This document shows positions 1 through 8,785 of a stretch of DNA of 64,000 nt, piece by piece. The translations under genes and the position numbers were made by a program. Each line of letters opens with the position of its first letter. Position 1 is the stretch's first letter. The DNA comes from Arenicellales bacterium (GTDB lineage Bacteria; Pseudomonadota; Gammaproteobacteria; Arenicellales; JAJDZL01). The stretch is taken from the NCBI GenBank assembly GCA_958295885.1, contig OY282380.1, forward strand, positions 620,001-684,000. Reading direction: 5' to 3'. The notes under the pieces were generated by a model, which saw nothing but the letters and a program-made list of their open reading frames with translations, did not search any database and was not told the DNA's origin.

Positions 1-370
1 CTATAAGATTTACGAAGTCGCAAAACACATACATCACATTACGTTATGGGAAGGTCCAACCAACGCAGTTTGGATTGCCAGTGACGTCTGGAACGGATTT
101 ACCGATGAACAGCGAAATATCATTCAGGATCTTTCGTTTCAAGCAGCGCGACGGGACCGCGACCAAGTGCTCGCCGCCGGTGAAGCCGCAGTCAGTGAGC
201 TGGAAAAACAAGGTGTTCAATTCCATGATTTCCCCGCTGAAGAGGCTCAGAAATGGAGAGATGCAAATCCAGACTTCTTTGCTGACTTCATCGCAGAACA
301 AGAAGCGTTAGGCCGTGGCGACGACGCCCGCAAAACGATCGAAATATGGAATGAAGTCGTAGGAAATTAA
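1..370 (+). CDS. dctP: TRAP transporter solute-binding protein, C-terminal part (DctP family)
   Basis: The reading frame is open from the window edge and ends with TAA at 368-370; the 5' part lies outside the window. The visible residues (YKIYEVAKHIHHITLWEG near the edge, then a helical tail ending in IWNEVVGN) fit the C-terminal lobe of DctP-type periplasmic binding proteins, which capture small carboxylates and hand them to the DctQM permease. The permease genes follow on the same strand after a hairpin, which supports the call. The ligand cannot be inferred from this fragment. Confidence 0.85.
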   Translation, partial: YKIYEVAKHIHHITLWEGPTNAVWIASDVWNGFTDEQRNIIQDLSFQAARRDRDQVLAAGEAAVSELEKQGVQFHDFPAEEAQKWRDANPDFFADFIAEQEALGRGDDARKTIEIWNEVVGN

Positions 371-397
371 GCGAACTGCTTCTCACTTCCAACAACA

Positions 398-438
398 GCG
401 AGAGTCCCTCTGATCATTTGGGGGACTCGTCGCTTTTT
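398..438 (+). terminator. Stem-loop with T-run between dctP and dctQ
   Basis: GCGAGAGTCCC pairs with GGGGACTCGTCGC across a short loop and is followed directly by TTTTT, the form of a rho-independent terminator. Between a binding-protein gene and its permease genes such a structure usually acts as a partial terminator, so that the soluble protein is made in excess. The functional reading is inference. Confidence 0.7.
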
Positions 439-461
439 CCACCAGCATAATCGGCAGATAC

Positions 462-989
462 ATGACTCCCGGGCAGGTTCTTCTGCAGATTACCCGCACT
501 AGCGCCATATTGTCCGGCGTTGCAATTCTGCTGATGATGCTGGCAGGCGCGGCGGATGTCATCGGCACCAATTTGGATGTGGTCGGGCTCAGAAGTCGCC
601 CAATTCCTGCGACGTTTGAATTCATGGGAGCGATGATGGTTGTCACCGTGTTTCTCGCCGCATCTTTTGCTCAGCATAAACGCAGACACATTCGAGTTGA
701 GCTGCTGGTTCGAATGATGCCGGCATTCTGGCAGAAAGTTGCCGATATCGTGCAGTACGCATTGGCAGTCTGCGTATTTGGACTTATCGCTCGATATACA
801 TGGCCCGCTGCCATCCATGCCTTCAATGTCGGCGAGTACGCAACTGGTCTGATTAATTTTCCCCTTTGGCCGGCACGTTTTGTTTTGGCATTTGGCGCGA
901 CGCTCATGACCATTCAGTGCCTGTTCGACATGCTTGGCGTTGTCTTCAAGCAGTTCCGGACTGGAACACAAGAGGACGGTCTGTACTGA
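462..989 (+). CDS. dctQ: TRAP transporter small permease (DctQ)
   Basis: This 175-residue protein has four predicted membrane segments, at about residues 15-35, 52-72, 90-110 and 130-150. The loop after segment 2 contains AQHKRRHIRVELL, a common DctQ feature. DctQ is the small integral membrane subunit that supports the DctM transport channel. It lies after the dctP hairpin and its stop is followed one base later by the dctM start, so the two are almost certainly cotranscribed. Family assignment rests on length, topology and position. Confidence 0.88.
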   Translation: MTPGQVLLQITRTSAILSGVAILLMMLAGAADVIGTNLDVVGLRSRPIPATFEFMGAMMVVTVFLAASFAQHKRRHIRVELLVRMMPAFWQKVADIVQYALAVCVFGLIARYTWPAAIHAFNVGEYATGLINFPLWPARFVLAFGATLMTIQCLFDMLGVVFKQFRTGTQEDGLY

Positions 990-990
990 G

Positions 991-2304
991 ATGGACCCAG
1001 TATCAGTCGGTTACTTGGGAGTCGGACTCCTCTTTGTATTCCTGGCAATCGGAATCCCGGTCGGGGTGGCGATGGGGTTCATCGGCATAAGCGGAATGCT
1101 GCTGGGCGCTGGCGAACTGTTCACTTGGGGACAGTTGAAAGTCCTGCCTTTTTGGGTAGTCAACAACTACGCATTCGCTGTACTTCCGATGTTCGTGCTG
1201 ATGGGCATCCTCGCCGAATCATCAGGAATCACGCGTGATGTCTTTTATTCATCCAATCTTTGGCTGCGCAGATTCAGAGGTGGGCTGTATCAGGCAGTGA
1301 TCGTAGGCTCGGCAGTATTCGCCGCAATATCAGGATCTACGATCGTGAACGCTGTAGTCTTCACCCGAATTGCGTTTCCCCAGATGCTGAAATTCGGCTA
1401 TTCAAAAAGTCTGTCAATTGGCGCGATCGCGGGTTCAGGGAGTTTTGCGGCGATGATCCCTCCTTCCATCACGATGGTAATTTACGCCATCATTACAGAG
1501 CAGTCCGTTGGACAACTGCTGATCGCCGGCGTGATTCCGGGACTGCTGACGGCTGCCATCTATCTGGCAGGCGTGTATGGGCTCGTTCGCGTTCGACCTT
1601 CGTTGGCGCCCAGTATACAAGAACGGGTATCGCTGGAAGAAAAGTTCAAATCCATGCTGTATGTATGGCCTGTAATCGTACTGATGGCGATTGTTCTAGG
1701 TGGAATTTACACCGGATTGTTCCCTCCGTCTGCGGCCGGTGCAGCTGGTGCGTTTGGTGCGTTCTGCCTCGCCGTAGCAAAGAAGAAAACTCTGAAAGGA
1801 TGGCTGCCGCCCGTTCTATACGATGCGGCATCGATCAGCTGTGTGATATTCATCATACTCATCGGTGGATTGCTTCTTTCCAGAATGCTTGTTGTCGTCG
1901 GCATCATTGACGGGCTTGTGGAATTCATCACATCCATTGCCGACACGCCGCTGAAATTCATGATTCTGGCATCAGTTCTTTACATTGTTCTGGGGTGTTT
2001 TCTCGATACGACGTCCATGATGGTTGTCACCTTGCCGTTCCTATTTCCAGTTGTCGTAAAACTGGGCATCGATCCAATCTGGTTTGGAATCGTTTTGGTT
2101 AAGCTCATTGAAATTTCAGTCATCACGCCGCCGGTGGGGATCAATCTTTTTGCTGTTCTCAGCGCGCTCTCGGGAAAAGCAGAATTTCACCACGTCGTCA
2201 AAGGTGTTGTACCATTTATTCTATTTGACATTCTGGTACTCGCACTACTGATCATTTTCCCCGAACTGGCAACATGGTTACCTCAAAAAATGATTTCCGG
2301 CTGA
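991..2304 (+). CDS. dctM: TRAP transporter large permease (DctM)
   Basis: The protein has 437 residues and about 12 hydrophobic segments. DctM signatures include GMPVG-like IGIPVGVAMGF near residues 19-29, SGSTIVNAVV in the middle and a C-terminal ITPPVGINLFAV. It is the channel subunit of a sodium-driven tripartite transporter in the inner membrane. The ATG at 991 follows the dctQ stop by one base; an upstream start at 934 would overlap dctQ and add a non-family extension. The 3' end overlaps the next gene by 31 bases, indicating one transcript. Confidence 0.93.
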   Translation: MDPVSVGYLGVGLLFVFLAIGIPVGVAMGFIGISGMLLGAGELFTWGQLKVLPFWVVNNYAFAVLPMFVLMGILAESSGITRDVFYSSNLWLRRFRGGLYQAVIVGSAVFAAISGSTIVNAVVFTRIAFPQMLKFGYSKSLSIGAIAGSGSFAAMIPPSITMVIYAIITEQSVGQLLIAGVIPGLLTAAIYLAGVYGLVRVRPSLAPSIQERVSLEEKFKSMLYVWPVIVLMAIVLGGIYTGLFPPSAAGAAGAFGAFCLAVAKKKTLKGWLPPVLYDAASISCVIFIILIGGLLLSRMLVVVGIIDGLVEFITSIADTPLKFMILASVLYIVLGCFLDTTSMMVVTLPFLFPVVVKLGIDPIWFGIVLVKLIEISVITPPVGINLFAVLSALSGKAEFHHVVKGVVPFILFDILVLALLIIFPELATWLPQKMISG

Positions 2305-3497
2305 AACCACCCGAAAAATTCCCGAAACCTGTAATTTCAGGAACCTCTATGATTCCGTTTACTCGTTACCGGGATGGTTCCACATATCGAGACTGGGCTA
2401 GAAGAGTGGGTCTTGATGCGATTCGCAGCGCAGGCCTGAAGCCTCAGGATATCGATTCGGTCATCGTCGCGAGCGAAAGTGACATGCTGTCCCTGCAGGT
2501 CAGTCCGGCCGCTCTCATTGTCGATGAACTCGGCTTGCAGGGAGCATCAGCCGTTCACGTGGATGCAGGTGGCGCCACAGGTGGCGTGGCCATTCGCGAA
2601 GGCTTCATGCAGGTGTGCTCGCAGGTGTCGAAACACTGTCTGGTCGTCGGTTATGAGCAAACTGCGAGCCGATTGTCCAGAAAAGGGGTGCAGCAGGTTT
2701 ACTCACTTTCGTTCGATGCCGATATCGAAGGATGGACCGGAGTCACGACAGTGAGCTTATGCGCCCTGTCCTTCCAGATGTACTGCGACCAGTTTAATGC
2801 CAATGTCGAACAGGCGGCACTGGTTTCGGTCAAGAATCATGGAAACGCAATTGGAAACAAATTTGCTCACAAACCGATGGACATCACCGTATCCGATGTG
2901 CTGCAATCCACCATGATCAGCACTCCGTTTCGGCTGCTCGACTGCTCTATGGTAAGTGATGGTGCGGCGGCAATCGTTCTGTCGAATCCCGAGCTTGTAG
3001 ATCTCAAACCCTTTTCCGTACAGATTTCTGGCTCAGGAGGCGCCACCGACTGCGTCCGTCTAGGTGACCGCACATCCCCTTTTTGGTTCGAGGCCAAATA
3101 CCAAGCGGCCAGTCGAGCCTATGCAATGGCCGGAATTGAAGATCCCATGTCGGAAATCGATGCTGCTGAGGTTTACGACCCCTTTTCTGGGACGGAACTG
3201 CAAAGCATAGATGCTCTTCAGCTCTGTCCAAAAGGACAAGCTGGACCGGCGATGGAAAATGGTGACTTTCAGATCAATGGCCGAATCCCCGTGAACCTAT
3301 CCGGGGGCATGATCGGGCAAGGTGGAGCACCAGGGGCTACCGGCATCGCCCAGGCAGTTACCATGCATAGGCTGCTCAGCAATCGTTATGAACCCGGCCT
3401 GCAGCCGAGCAGGCCACTCAGACGAGGCGTTATTGACGCACACTCAGCAATTTGCACGGTCAGCGCGGTGCACGTGCTGGAACGAATCGATGGATAG
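2274..3497 (+). CDS. Thiolase-superfamily (SCP-x/Ltp-like) protein lacking the usual catalytic residues
   Basis: This 407-residue protein has the thiolase fold: PVISGTSMIPFTRY at the N terminus, LDCSMVSDGAAAIVLS in the middle and NLSGGMIGQGGAPGATG near the C terminus. The active site is altered. The nucleophile block reads VDAGGATGG where SCP2-type thiolases have a Cys (VEAACASGG type). The usual HDxF motif reads YDPF, and the C-terminal RGHPxGATG motif has lost its His. A Tyr in place of the first His recalls the steroid-side-chain retro-aldolase Ltp2, a repurposed thiolase that needs a DUF35 partner, but no DUF35 gene is visible here. A retro-aldolase or structural role is inference. It overlaps dctM, so its substrate may be related to the imported carboxylate. 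Confidence 0.75.
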   Translation: MVTSKNDFRLKPPEKFPKPVISGTSMIPFTRYRDGSTYRDWARRVGLDAIRSAGLKPQDIDSVIVASESDMLSLQVSPAALIVDELGLQGASAVHVDAGGATGGVAIREGFMQVCSQVSKHCLVVGYEQTASRLSRKGVQQVYSLSFDADIEGWTGVTTVSLCALSFQMYCDQFNANVEQAALVSVKNHGNAIGNKFAHKPMDITVSDVLQSTMISTPFRLLDCSMVSDGAAAIVLSNPELVDLKPFSVQISGSGGATDCVRLGDRTSPFWFEAKYQAASRAYAMAGIEDPMSEIDAAEVYDPFSGTELQSIDALQLCPKGQAGPAMENGDFQINGRIPVNLSGGMIGQGGAPGATGIAQAVTMHRLLSNRYEPGLQPSRPLRRGVIDAHSAICTVSAVHVLERIDG

Positions 3498-3513
3498 CTG
3501 AAATTCCAGCAGA

Positions 3514-4215
3514 TCAACAAGACTGAAAGAAACTCAGCACCTCTTCTTTCTGAACGACATGACAATAAATCATGTTGATGATTTCGAGCTCATGCTGATG
3601 TAATTCGTCCGTGGCCGCAGCACAGCAGTCTTCTACAACCACAACACCAAAACTCTCATCCGCCAGACTTCGCACAGTTGATGAAACGCATTGGTCGGTA
3701 AAGATGCCCGTCGCGATAACATCCGAAATGCCCATGTTGCGTAGCATGAGTCGAAGGTTAGTCCCTGTCAGCGCACTGTCCGTAGTTTTAATGACGACGA
3801 TATCATCTTCCGTTGGAGCAAGTTCTGAAACGATTTGTCCCTCATGTGCGTTTTTTGGAATCAGCAGATAATTGAAACCGGGCTTTTTCTGGCTGAGAGA
3901 TCGATCCCGACCATCTTGCTTGTGACAGGCGATTCTGGCAAAAATGACTTCCACTCCTCGCTTTCGACACTCTCGAATCAAATCCGAAATATTCGGAATT
4001 ACGATCTGATTCATGCGACTGTAAAAAGGCTGCCAGCGTTTTGTTTCCTCAGAAGTATCCTTTTCTTCCATATATGTATTTTGCACGTCGATTACAAGCA
4101 GAGCTGTTTTTTCAGGATCTAAATTGATATCCTCGGGTTCCTCCGCGTTCAAATAATAAAATGATCGAAAGGCTGTTTTCCAATTTTGATTTTTATCGAA
4201 TCTGTCTGAATGCAT
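3514..4215 (-). CDS. Isochorismatase-family cysteine hydrolase
   Basis: This 233-residue protein has the complete isochorismatase-like triad: Asp43 in LLVIDVQNTY, Lys143 in VVIKTTDSALTGTNL and Cys176 in IFTDQCVSSTVR. Members hydrolyse amides or ureides (nicotinamide, ureidoacrylate, biuret, N-carbamoyl compounds) or isochorismate. The SALTGTNL stretch and the TDQCV nucleophile elbow resemble the amidohydrolase branch (RutB/biuret hydrolase-like). It is convergent with the thiolase-like gene and divergent from the N-formylglutamate amidohydrolase. The exact substrate is unknown. Confidence 0.85.
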   Translation of the reverse strand: MHSDRFDKNQNWKTAFRSFYYLNAEEPEDINLDPEKTALLVIDVQNTYMEEKDTSEETKRWQPFYSRMNQIVIPNISDLIRECRKRGVEVIFARIACHKQDGRDRSLSQKKPGFNYLLIPKNAHEGQIVSELAPTEDDIVVIKTTDSALTGTNLRLMLRNMGISDVIATGIFTDQCVSSTVRSLADESFGVVVVEDCCAAATDELHQHELEIINMIYCHVVQKEEVLSFFQSC

Positions 4216-4478
4216 TGCAGTTTCTGTCTCTAGTCTGGTGCTTTTTATTGGTGAACGTATTTCTTCCTTTGACTGAATTTCAGCAAGTTCACGATTTTAT
4301 TCCATCAACGAACAAGGCAGGAAAGTCAAAAAATCATTAAAATGCTTCGGTTTGAAAAGAGTTTGGCCCCAATTGAATTGAATATCATAAGTGTTCTTAT
4401 TTTGTATTTCTAGCTGTATTCAATTGCGAATCCTATTTCAATCTACAGATTATTTCAAATAGTCGCGAGATCGACTTG

Positions 4479-5249
4479 ATGCTGACACCAACAGATCCAA
4501 ATCCAGTAGAACTCATCTCGTCTTCAGAGCAAAACCGGCTTGTTTTGGTCTGTGACCATGCAGGACGTGAAATTCCGTCTGTCCGTCGACATCAGCCACT
4601 GTCCACTGAGGACATGAAACGACATATCGCATGGGACGTCAATGCGAGAAACGTAGCGGTCATCGTTGCGAAGAAACTGCGCGCGCCACTGGTAGCCCAG
4701 CGGTATTCCCGCTTGGTCATCGACATGAATCGACCCGTTCAATCTCCTGATTCCATACCGGTCGTCAGTGACGGAACTTTGATTCCATTCAATCAAAATA
4801 TAAGTGACGAAGAAAGAAAATCAAGAATTGACAGCATTTATCGTCCATACCACGCCAAAATTGCAGAACACTTGAATGATATTTCTTCCTCGATGAAATT
4901 CATCGTCGCCATCCACAGTTTTACACCCAAACTAAGGAATGGCCCTTTTCGTAATTGGCACGTAGATCTCATTTCCCGCACGCGGCTGGAATTTGTAACA
5001 TCGTTTCGACGCCAGCTTCGAAGCAAAGTTCCAAATCTGAATATTGGTTTGGGAGATGTGTTTCCGATGGATGCCAAACGAGACTTCACGCTGCCCTTTC
5101 ACGCGGAAAGCAGGGATATTTACAACATGTCCATTGAAATTCGGAATGATCTTCTTCAAAATCAGGATGGGATTGACTGTTGGGGCGACCTAGTCGCGAT
5201 CTGTCTGCAATCTACCGTGGAAAAACTGACGAACAGGAGTGATTCCTGA
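4479..5249 (+). CDS. N-formylglutamate amidohydrolase family protein
   Basis: The 256-residue protein has FGase-family motifs: LVLVCDHAGREIP near the N terminus, HIAWDVNA, RYSRLVIDMNRP, FIVAIHSFTP and a C-terminal VSIEIRNDLL-like segment. These are zinc-dependent amidases that release formate or an acyl group from N-acyl amino acids, best known from histidine degradation (HutG). No other hut gene is in the window, so the substrate is open. ATG at 4479 is preferred over the TTG just before it. It is divergent from the isochorismatase-like gene, and both may act on small amides imported by the nearby transporters (inference). Confidence 0.82.
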   Translation: MLTPTDPNPVELISSSEQNRLVLVCDHAGREIPSVRRHQPLSTEDMKRHIAWDVNARNVAVIVAKKLRAPLVAQRYSRLVIDMNRPVQSPDSIPVVSDGTLIPFNQNISDEERKSRIDSIYRPYHAKIAEHLNDISSSMKFIVAIHSFTPKLRNGPFRNWHVDLISRTRLEFVTSFRRQLRSKVPNLNIGLGDVFPMDAKRDFTLPFHAESRDIYNMSIEIRNDLLQNQDGIDCWGDLVAICLQSTVEKLTNRSDS

Positions 5250-5452
5250 CACTTCGAAATTTTAAAAATCAGCCAAACCGTTTGACACAATTACGGTCTG
5301 GCCATGCCCGGCAGCGCGTCGCAGACCTGATGCCCGACGAACCTCAAACCCAAACACGAGCATTTGAACGATGGACCTGTCACAGCTGCGGCCATTGACT
5401 GTCAACTGAACCCAGTCGTTTTACCGAATCCAGTGGATGTCAGAAGCTGCTC

Positions 5453-6205
5453 TCAGTTCATAGGCAGATACTGGGCAAATTCCTTTTCTACAGCTTTTGG
5501 GTCCGCCTCCAGGCCATGTGCGATTCCACCAGCCATGTCACCGCAGTAGAGTTCTTCCTGTCCCGCTTCAATAGCATCCAAAGTCTGCTCCGCAACCTCT
5601 GAAGGCGGCATCTTCGGTGGAGGAAAATCACGACTCATGTCGGTGTCGACGGCTCCAGGCATGACAGCCAATACGCTGGTGCCTTGTTGAGCAAGCTCCG
5701 CACGCACGCCTTGCGTCAGACTCAGTCCAGCTGCTTTGGATGCACACAAAGAACCCATCATGGGCAGATTCACCCTAGCCAGAATAGACAGGACATTGAC
5801 GATTGCTCCGCCGCCATTTGTGCCAAGAATGGCATGAAATGCGCGGCACATGGATAGAGTGCCGAAGTAGTTTGTATTCATTTCTTCCTGTGCTGCAGAA
5901 AGTTCATCGCTGGCGATGAAAGCCTGCAGACGATTGATTCCGGCATTGTTGATGAGAAGACTGACATCCGTTGCCTGTTCGGCAGCTTTCTCGACTTGTT
6001 CTGAATTGGTTATGTCGACTTGAATTGCCTGCACCTGATCTGGATAGGAGCTGACTAACTCCTCAAGATTCTCAGCATTGCGTGCGCATGCATAGACTTT
6101 CGTAGCGCCGCGATTGATCAGCGTTACGACAAACTCGCGCCCGATGCCGCGATTGGCCCCAGTAACCAATGCGGTGCATCCAGCAATTTTAAAATTATTG
6201 GCCAT
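5453..6205 (-). CDS. Short-chain dehydrogenase/reductase, 3' part of the fusion with a possible internal start
   Basis: This segment would encode a 250-residue SDR beginning MANNFKIAG. It has the cofactor motif TGANRGIG (15-22), the NNAG motif (86-89), the Ser region NVLSILA and PGAVDTDM after the active site. The catalytic YxxxK motif reads LCASK (153-157), so the essential Tyr is Leu, while the Lys remains. AAGGAG at 6218-6223 (minus strand) lies 12 bases before the ATG, so independent initiation is plausible though the spacing is long. With no catalytic Tyr, normal oxidoreductase chemistry is doubtful. Whether the product is free or only part of the ABC fusion cannot be told from sequence. 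Confidence 0.65.
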   Translation of the reverse strand: MANNFKIAGCTALVTGANRGIGREFVVTLINRGATKVYACARNAENLEELVSSYPDQVQAIQVDITNSEQVEKAAEQATDVSLLINNAGINRLQAFIASDELSAAQEEMNTNYFGTLSMCRAFHAILGTNGGGAIVNVLSILARVNLPMMGSLCASKAAGLSLTQGVRAELAQQGTSVLAVMPGAVDTDMSRDFPPPKMPPSEVAEQTLDAIEAGQEELYCGDMAGGIAHGLEADPKAVEKEFAQYLPMN

Positions 6206-7084
6206 TATTGACTTCGACTCCTTCTTCTTTAGCGTTTCAGCAGAATATTCATTGGACTGACTGGATTCCAGCCAATCAGATTCAATTATGGGTAAGGGGA
6301 TGGCACTAAGCAAGTGCATAGTATAAGAATTTTGCGGCCGATGGAAAACCTCCATGCTCAAGCCGCTCTCTACGGCTTCTCCGTTGCGCAACACCAATAC
6401 TCTATCACAGATATGGTTGACGACGGCAAGGTCGTGACTGATGAATATCAATGCCAGATTCAGTTCCTCTTTGAGACCCTGCAATACCTTGATGATTTTG
6501 GCTTTTGCCGAGATATCTAAACCGGATACGATTTCATCCGCCACAATCAGTTTTGGCCGAATTGCAACAGCCCGCGCAATTCCGACTCGCTGACGCTCAC
6601 CACCGCTCAATTCATGCGGAAATCGACTGATGAAGTCCGCCGGCAGACCCACGCGCTCAAGCAGCACACTTGCAATCCGGTTGGATTCAAGGCGGCTCCT
6701 GACTTGTTTGAATGCCCATAGAGACTGGGTAAGGATCGTACCAATTCGATGACGCGGATTCAGTGACGAATACGGGTCCTGAAAAATCATCTGCATGCGG
6801 GCTCGATACGGTCGGAGCCTCTGTTCGGAATAGTGGGTGATGTCTACGCCTTCGAATAAGATGCTGCCGCCAGTCGGCCGATACAGGCGCATCATGGTAC
6901 GTCCAAGAGAAGTTTTTCCGCTGCCGGATTCTCCGACGATGCCAATCGATTCACCTGCATGGATCTGCAGACTGATGCCTTTCAGCACCTCAATACGCGG
7001 TGTTCTGCCGAACAGCGGTTTTCTGGACCGGTCGGGAAACGTCAATCGCAGATCACGAGATGCAAGCAGCGCGTTCGTACTCAC
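5453..7084 (-). CDS. Dpp/Opp-type ABC ATP-binding protein reading through into a short-chain dehydrogenase
   Basis: A single uninterrupted frame encodes about 543 residues. Residues 1 to about 265 are an OppF/DppF-like ATPase with Walker A GESGSGKT (51-58), signature LSGGERQR, Walker B LIVADE and the C-terminal extension typical of peptide importers. After a linker of about 30 residues the frame continues into an SDR domain from Met294 to the end. GTG at 7084 starts one base after the upstream ATPase stop and fits the family N terminus; in-frame ATGs further upstream are possible. The fifth gene of the minus-strand transporter operon therefore has no stop of its own. Either it makes a fusion protein or the SDR is also made from its internal start (separate entry). 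Confidence 0.8.
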   Translation of the reverse strand: MSTNALLASRDLRLTFPDRSRKPLFGRTPRIEVLKGISLQIHAGESIGIVGESGSGKTSLGRTMMRLYRPTGGSILFEGVDITHYSEQRLRPYRARMQMIFQDPYSSLNPRHRIGTILTQSLWAFKQVRSRLESNRIASVLLERVGLPADFISRFPHELSGGERQRVGIARAVAIRPKLIVADEIVSGLDISAKAKIIKVLQGLKEELNLALIFISHDLAVVNHICDRVLVLRNGEAVESGLSMEVFHRPQNSYTMHLLSAIPLPIIESDWLESSQSNEYSAETLKKKESKSIMANNFKIAGCTALVTGANRGIGREFVVTLINRGATKVYACARNAENLEELVSSYPDQVQAIQVDITNSEQVEKAAEQATDVSLLINNAGINRLQAFIASDELSAAQEEMNTNYFGTLSMCRAFHAILGTNGGGAIVNVLSILARVNLPMMGSLCASKAAGLSLTQGVRAELAQQGTSVLAVMPGAVDTDMSRDFPPPKMPPSEVAEQTLDAIEAGQEELYCGDMAGGIAHGLEADPKAVEKEFAQYLPMN

Positions 7085-7085
7085 T

Positions 7086-7928
7086 TTACGCGGTTTCCGG
7101 TGGCGGGAAACGGGCAGCATCAGACATTCGATAGTCATATTGATAGTATTCTGAAGTGGTGGCAAGCAACGTACGCGTGTAAGAATGCTGCGGTTCTTTG
7201 AACAGTTTTTCGATTGCCTGCTGCTCTACAATTCGACCTTCGGTAATGACGCTGACAAAATCACATATCTTTGCTACAACGCCAAGATCATGCGTAATGA
7301 AAAGCAAAGCGGTGCCTGATTCTGTCTGAAGCTGTTTGATTAATCGCAGAATCTGTCTTTGCACAGTCACGTCCAAAGCCGTAGTTGGCTCATCAGCGAT
7401 TATCAGATCCGGTTCGCAGGAAAATGCCATCGCAATCAGAACGCGCTGTCGCATTCCACCGGACAATTCAAACGGATACTGCCGAATGACTCGCAGCGGA
7501 TCGCGAATCTGAACGTTATTCAGCAATTGCACGGCCTGTTCCTGTGCTGCCTTTCGACGCAGGCCCTTGTGCAGGCGAAGTACGTCACACATCTGCCTGC
7601 CAACTCGCCGCACTGGATTCAGTGATGTCATTGGGTCTTGTGGAATCATTGCGATGTAGCGGCTTGCCAACAGCCGACGCCGATTGCGGTCAAGTCCAGT
7701 CAGTTCGTCAGAACCGAAATGAATCGAACCCCTGCTGATGCTTGACGAACTCGGCAGAATTCCCAGGACCGCTTTACCAAGCAGACTTTTACCAGCGCCA
7801 GATTCACCGACGAGTCCGTGAACCTGCCCTCGCCGTATGTCCAGATTTATTTTGCGAAGTACGGTTGATTGGCGTCCATTCTGGCGGATTTCTAAATTCA
7901 GACCGCGTATTGTGAGAACTGATTTCAT
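7086..7928 (-). CDS. Peptide/opine ABC transporter ATP-binding protein (DppD/OppD type)
   Basis: This 280-residue ATPase has Walker A GESGAGKS (41-48), the Q-loop PQDPMTSLNP, signature LSGGM (155-159), Walker B LIIADE (175-180), the switch ITHDLGVV and the C-terminal oligopeptide-transporter region beginning near HSYTRTLL. It drives import through the two permeases encoded immediately upstream. Its ATG overlaps the dppC-like stop by four bases and its TAA is followed at once by the next ATPase start, so translation is probably coupled. Confidence 0.9.
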   Translation of the reverse strand: MKSVLTIRGLNLEIRQNGRQSTVLRKINLDIRRGQVHGLVGESGAGKSLLGKAVLGILPSSSSISRGSIHFGSDELTGLDRNRRRLLASRYIAMIPQDPMTSLNPVRRVGRQMCDVLRLHKGLRRKAAQEQAVQLLNNVQIRDPLRVIRQYPFELSGGMRQRVLIAMAFSCEPDLIIADEPTTALDVTVQRQILRLIKQLQTESGTALLFITHDLGVVAKICDFVSVITEGRIVEQQAIEKLFKEPQHSYTRTLLATTSEYYQYDYRMSDAARFPPPETA

Positions 7929-8785
7929 CGCTTCATGATAGGATCAAGTTGTGAACGCAGTCCGTCACCCAATGCGTTGAATCCGAGGACCGCGACAATG
8001 ATGCAGCCCACCGGAAGTGTCATGACCCACCAAGCCTGGTGAACGTATTGGCGACCTTCCTGAATCAAGCCGCCCCAAGTGGCCTGGTCAGAAGAAACGC
8101 TTAGGCCGACAAAGCTGAGTATCGCTTCAACAATGATCGCGATCCCCATTTCCAGAGATAGAAGCGTGATCAACAGCGGGAAAACATTGGGGAGGATTTC
8201 CTGCCACAGAATCTTCCAGCGTCCGAGGCCGATTGTGACTGCCGACGTAATGTACTCCTGTTCGCGCTGTACTAACGTTTCTGCTCGAATCACCCGACAA
8301 AATCTAGTCCAGTCAATCACAACGATTGCAATGATTACAGCGTGCAGACCGGTTCCAATCACGGCTACCAGAACGATGGAAAGCAGTACGGGCGGAAATG
8401 CCATCCACACATCCACCATCCGAGCGATAATCGTATCGAGTGCGCCACCGAAGTATCCTGCCAGCAGCCCCAAAACAGTACCCAGTAAAGCCGCCAGCAC
8501 CGCGGCGATAATAGCGACCAAGACCGCTACCCTTGCACCGTAAATCAGCCGAGACAGCAGGTCGCGGCCGAGACTGTCCGTGCCCAATAGAAAAACAGAG
8601 TTGTGACCGTCTGCCCAGAAGGGTGGCAGCAATCCGCTGATCAGATCCTGTTCAAGAGGGTCGTGTGGCGCAATCCATGGTGCGAACGCAGCACTCAAAA
8701 TCAGCAGTAAGACAATAGAGCCGCCAATTAAGACGCGCAATCGTCCTCCCCGGAACTTTCTATCTGCACGGTGCCTGTCACTCAT
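7925..8785 (-). CDS. Peptide/opine ABC transporter permease (DppC/OppC type)
   Basis: The protein has 286 residues and six hydrophobic segments. Family marks are APWIAPHDPLEQD after the first segment, LLGTDSLGRDLLSRLIYGAR (the DppC signature) and the cytoplasmic EAA-like loop around ITSAVTIGLGRWKILWQEILPN. It is the second membrane subunit of the importer. It overlaps the upstream permease by eight bases and the downstream ATPase by four. Confidence 0.92.
   Translation of the reverse strand: MSDRHRADRKFRGGRLRVLIGGSIVLLLILSAAFAPWIAPHDPLEQDLISGLLPPFWADGHNSVFLLGTDSLGRDLLSRLIYGARVAVLVAIIAAVLAALLGTVLGLLAGYFGGALDTIIARMVDVWMAFPPVLLSIVLVAVIGTGLHAVIIAIVVIDWTRFCRVIRAETLVQREQEYITSAVTIGLGRWKILWQEILPNVFPLLITLLSLEMGIAIIVEAILSFVGLSVSSDQATWGGLIQEGRQYVHQAWWVMTLPVGCIIVAVLGFNALGDGLRSQLDPIMKR

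Noticed and set aside
414..971. Minus-strand frame of 185 codons opposite dctQ
   Set aside because: It is Cys/His-rich nonsense opposite a clear membrane protein gene.
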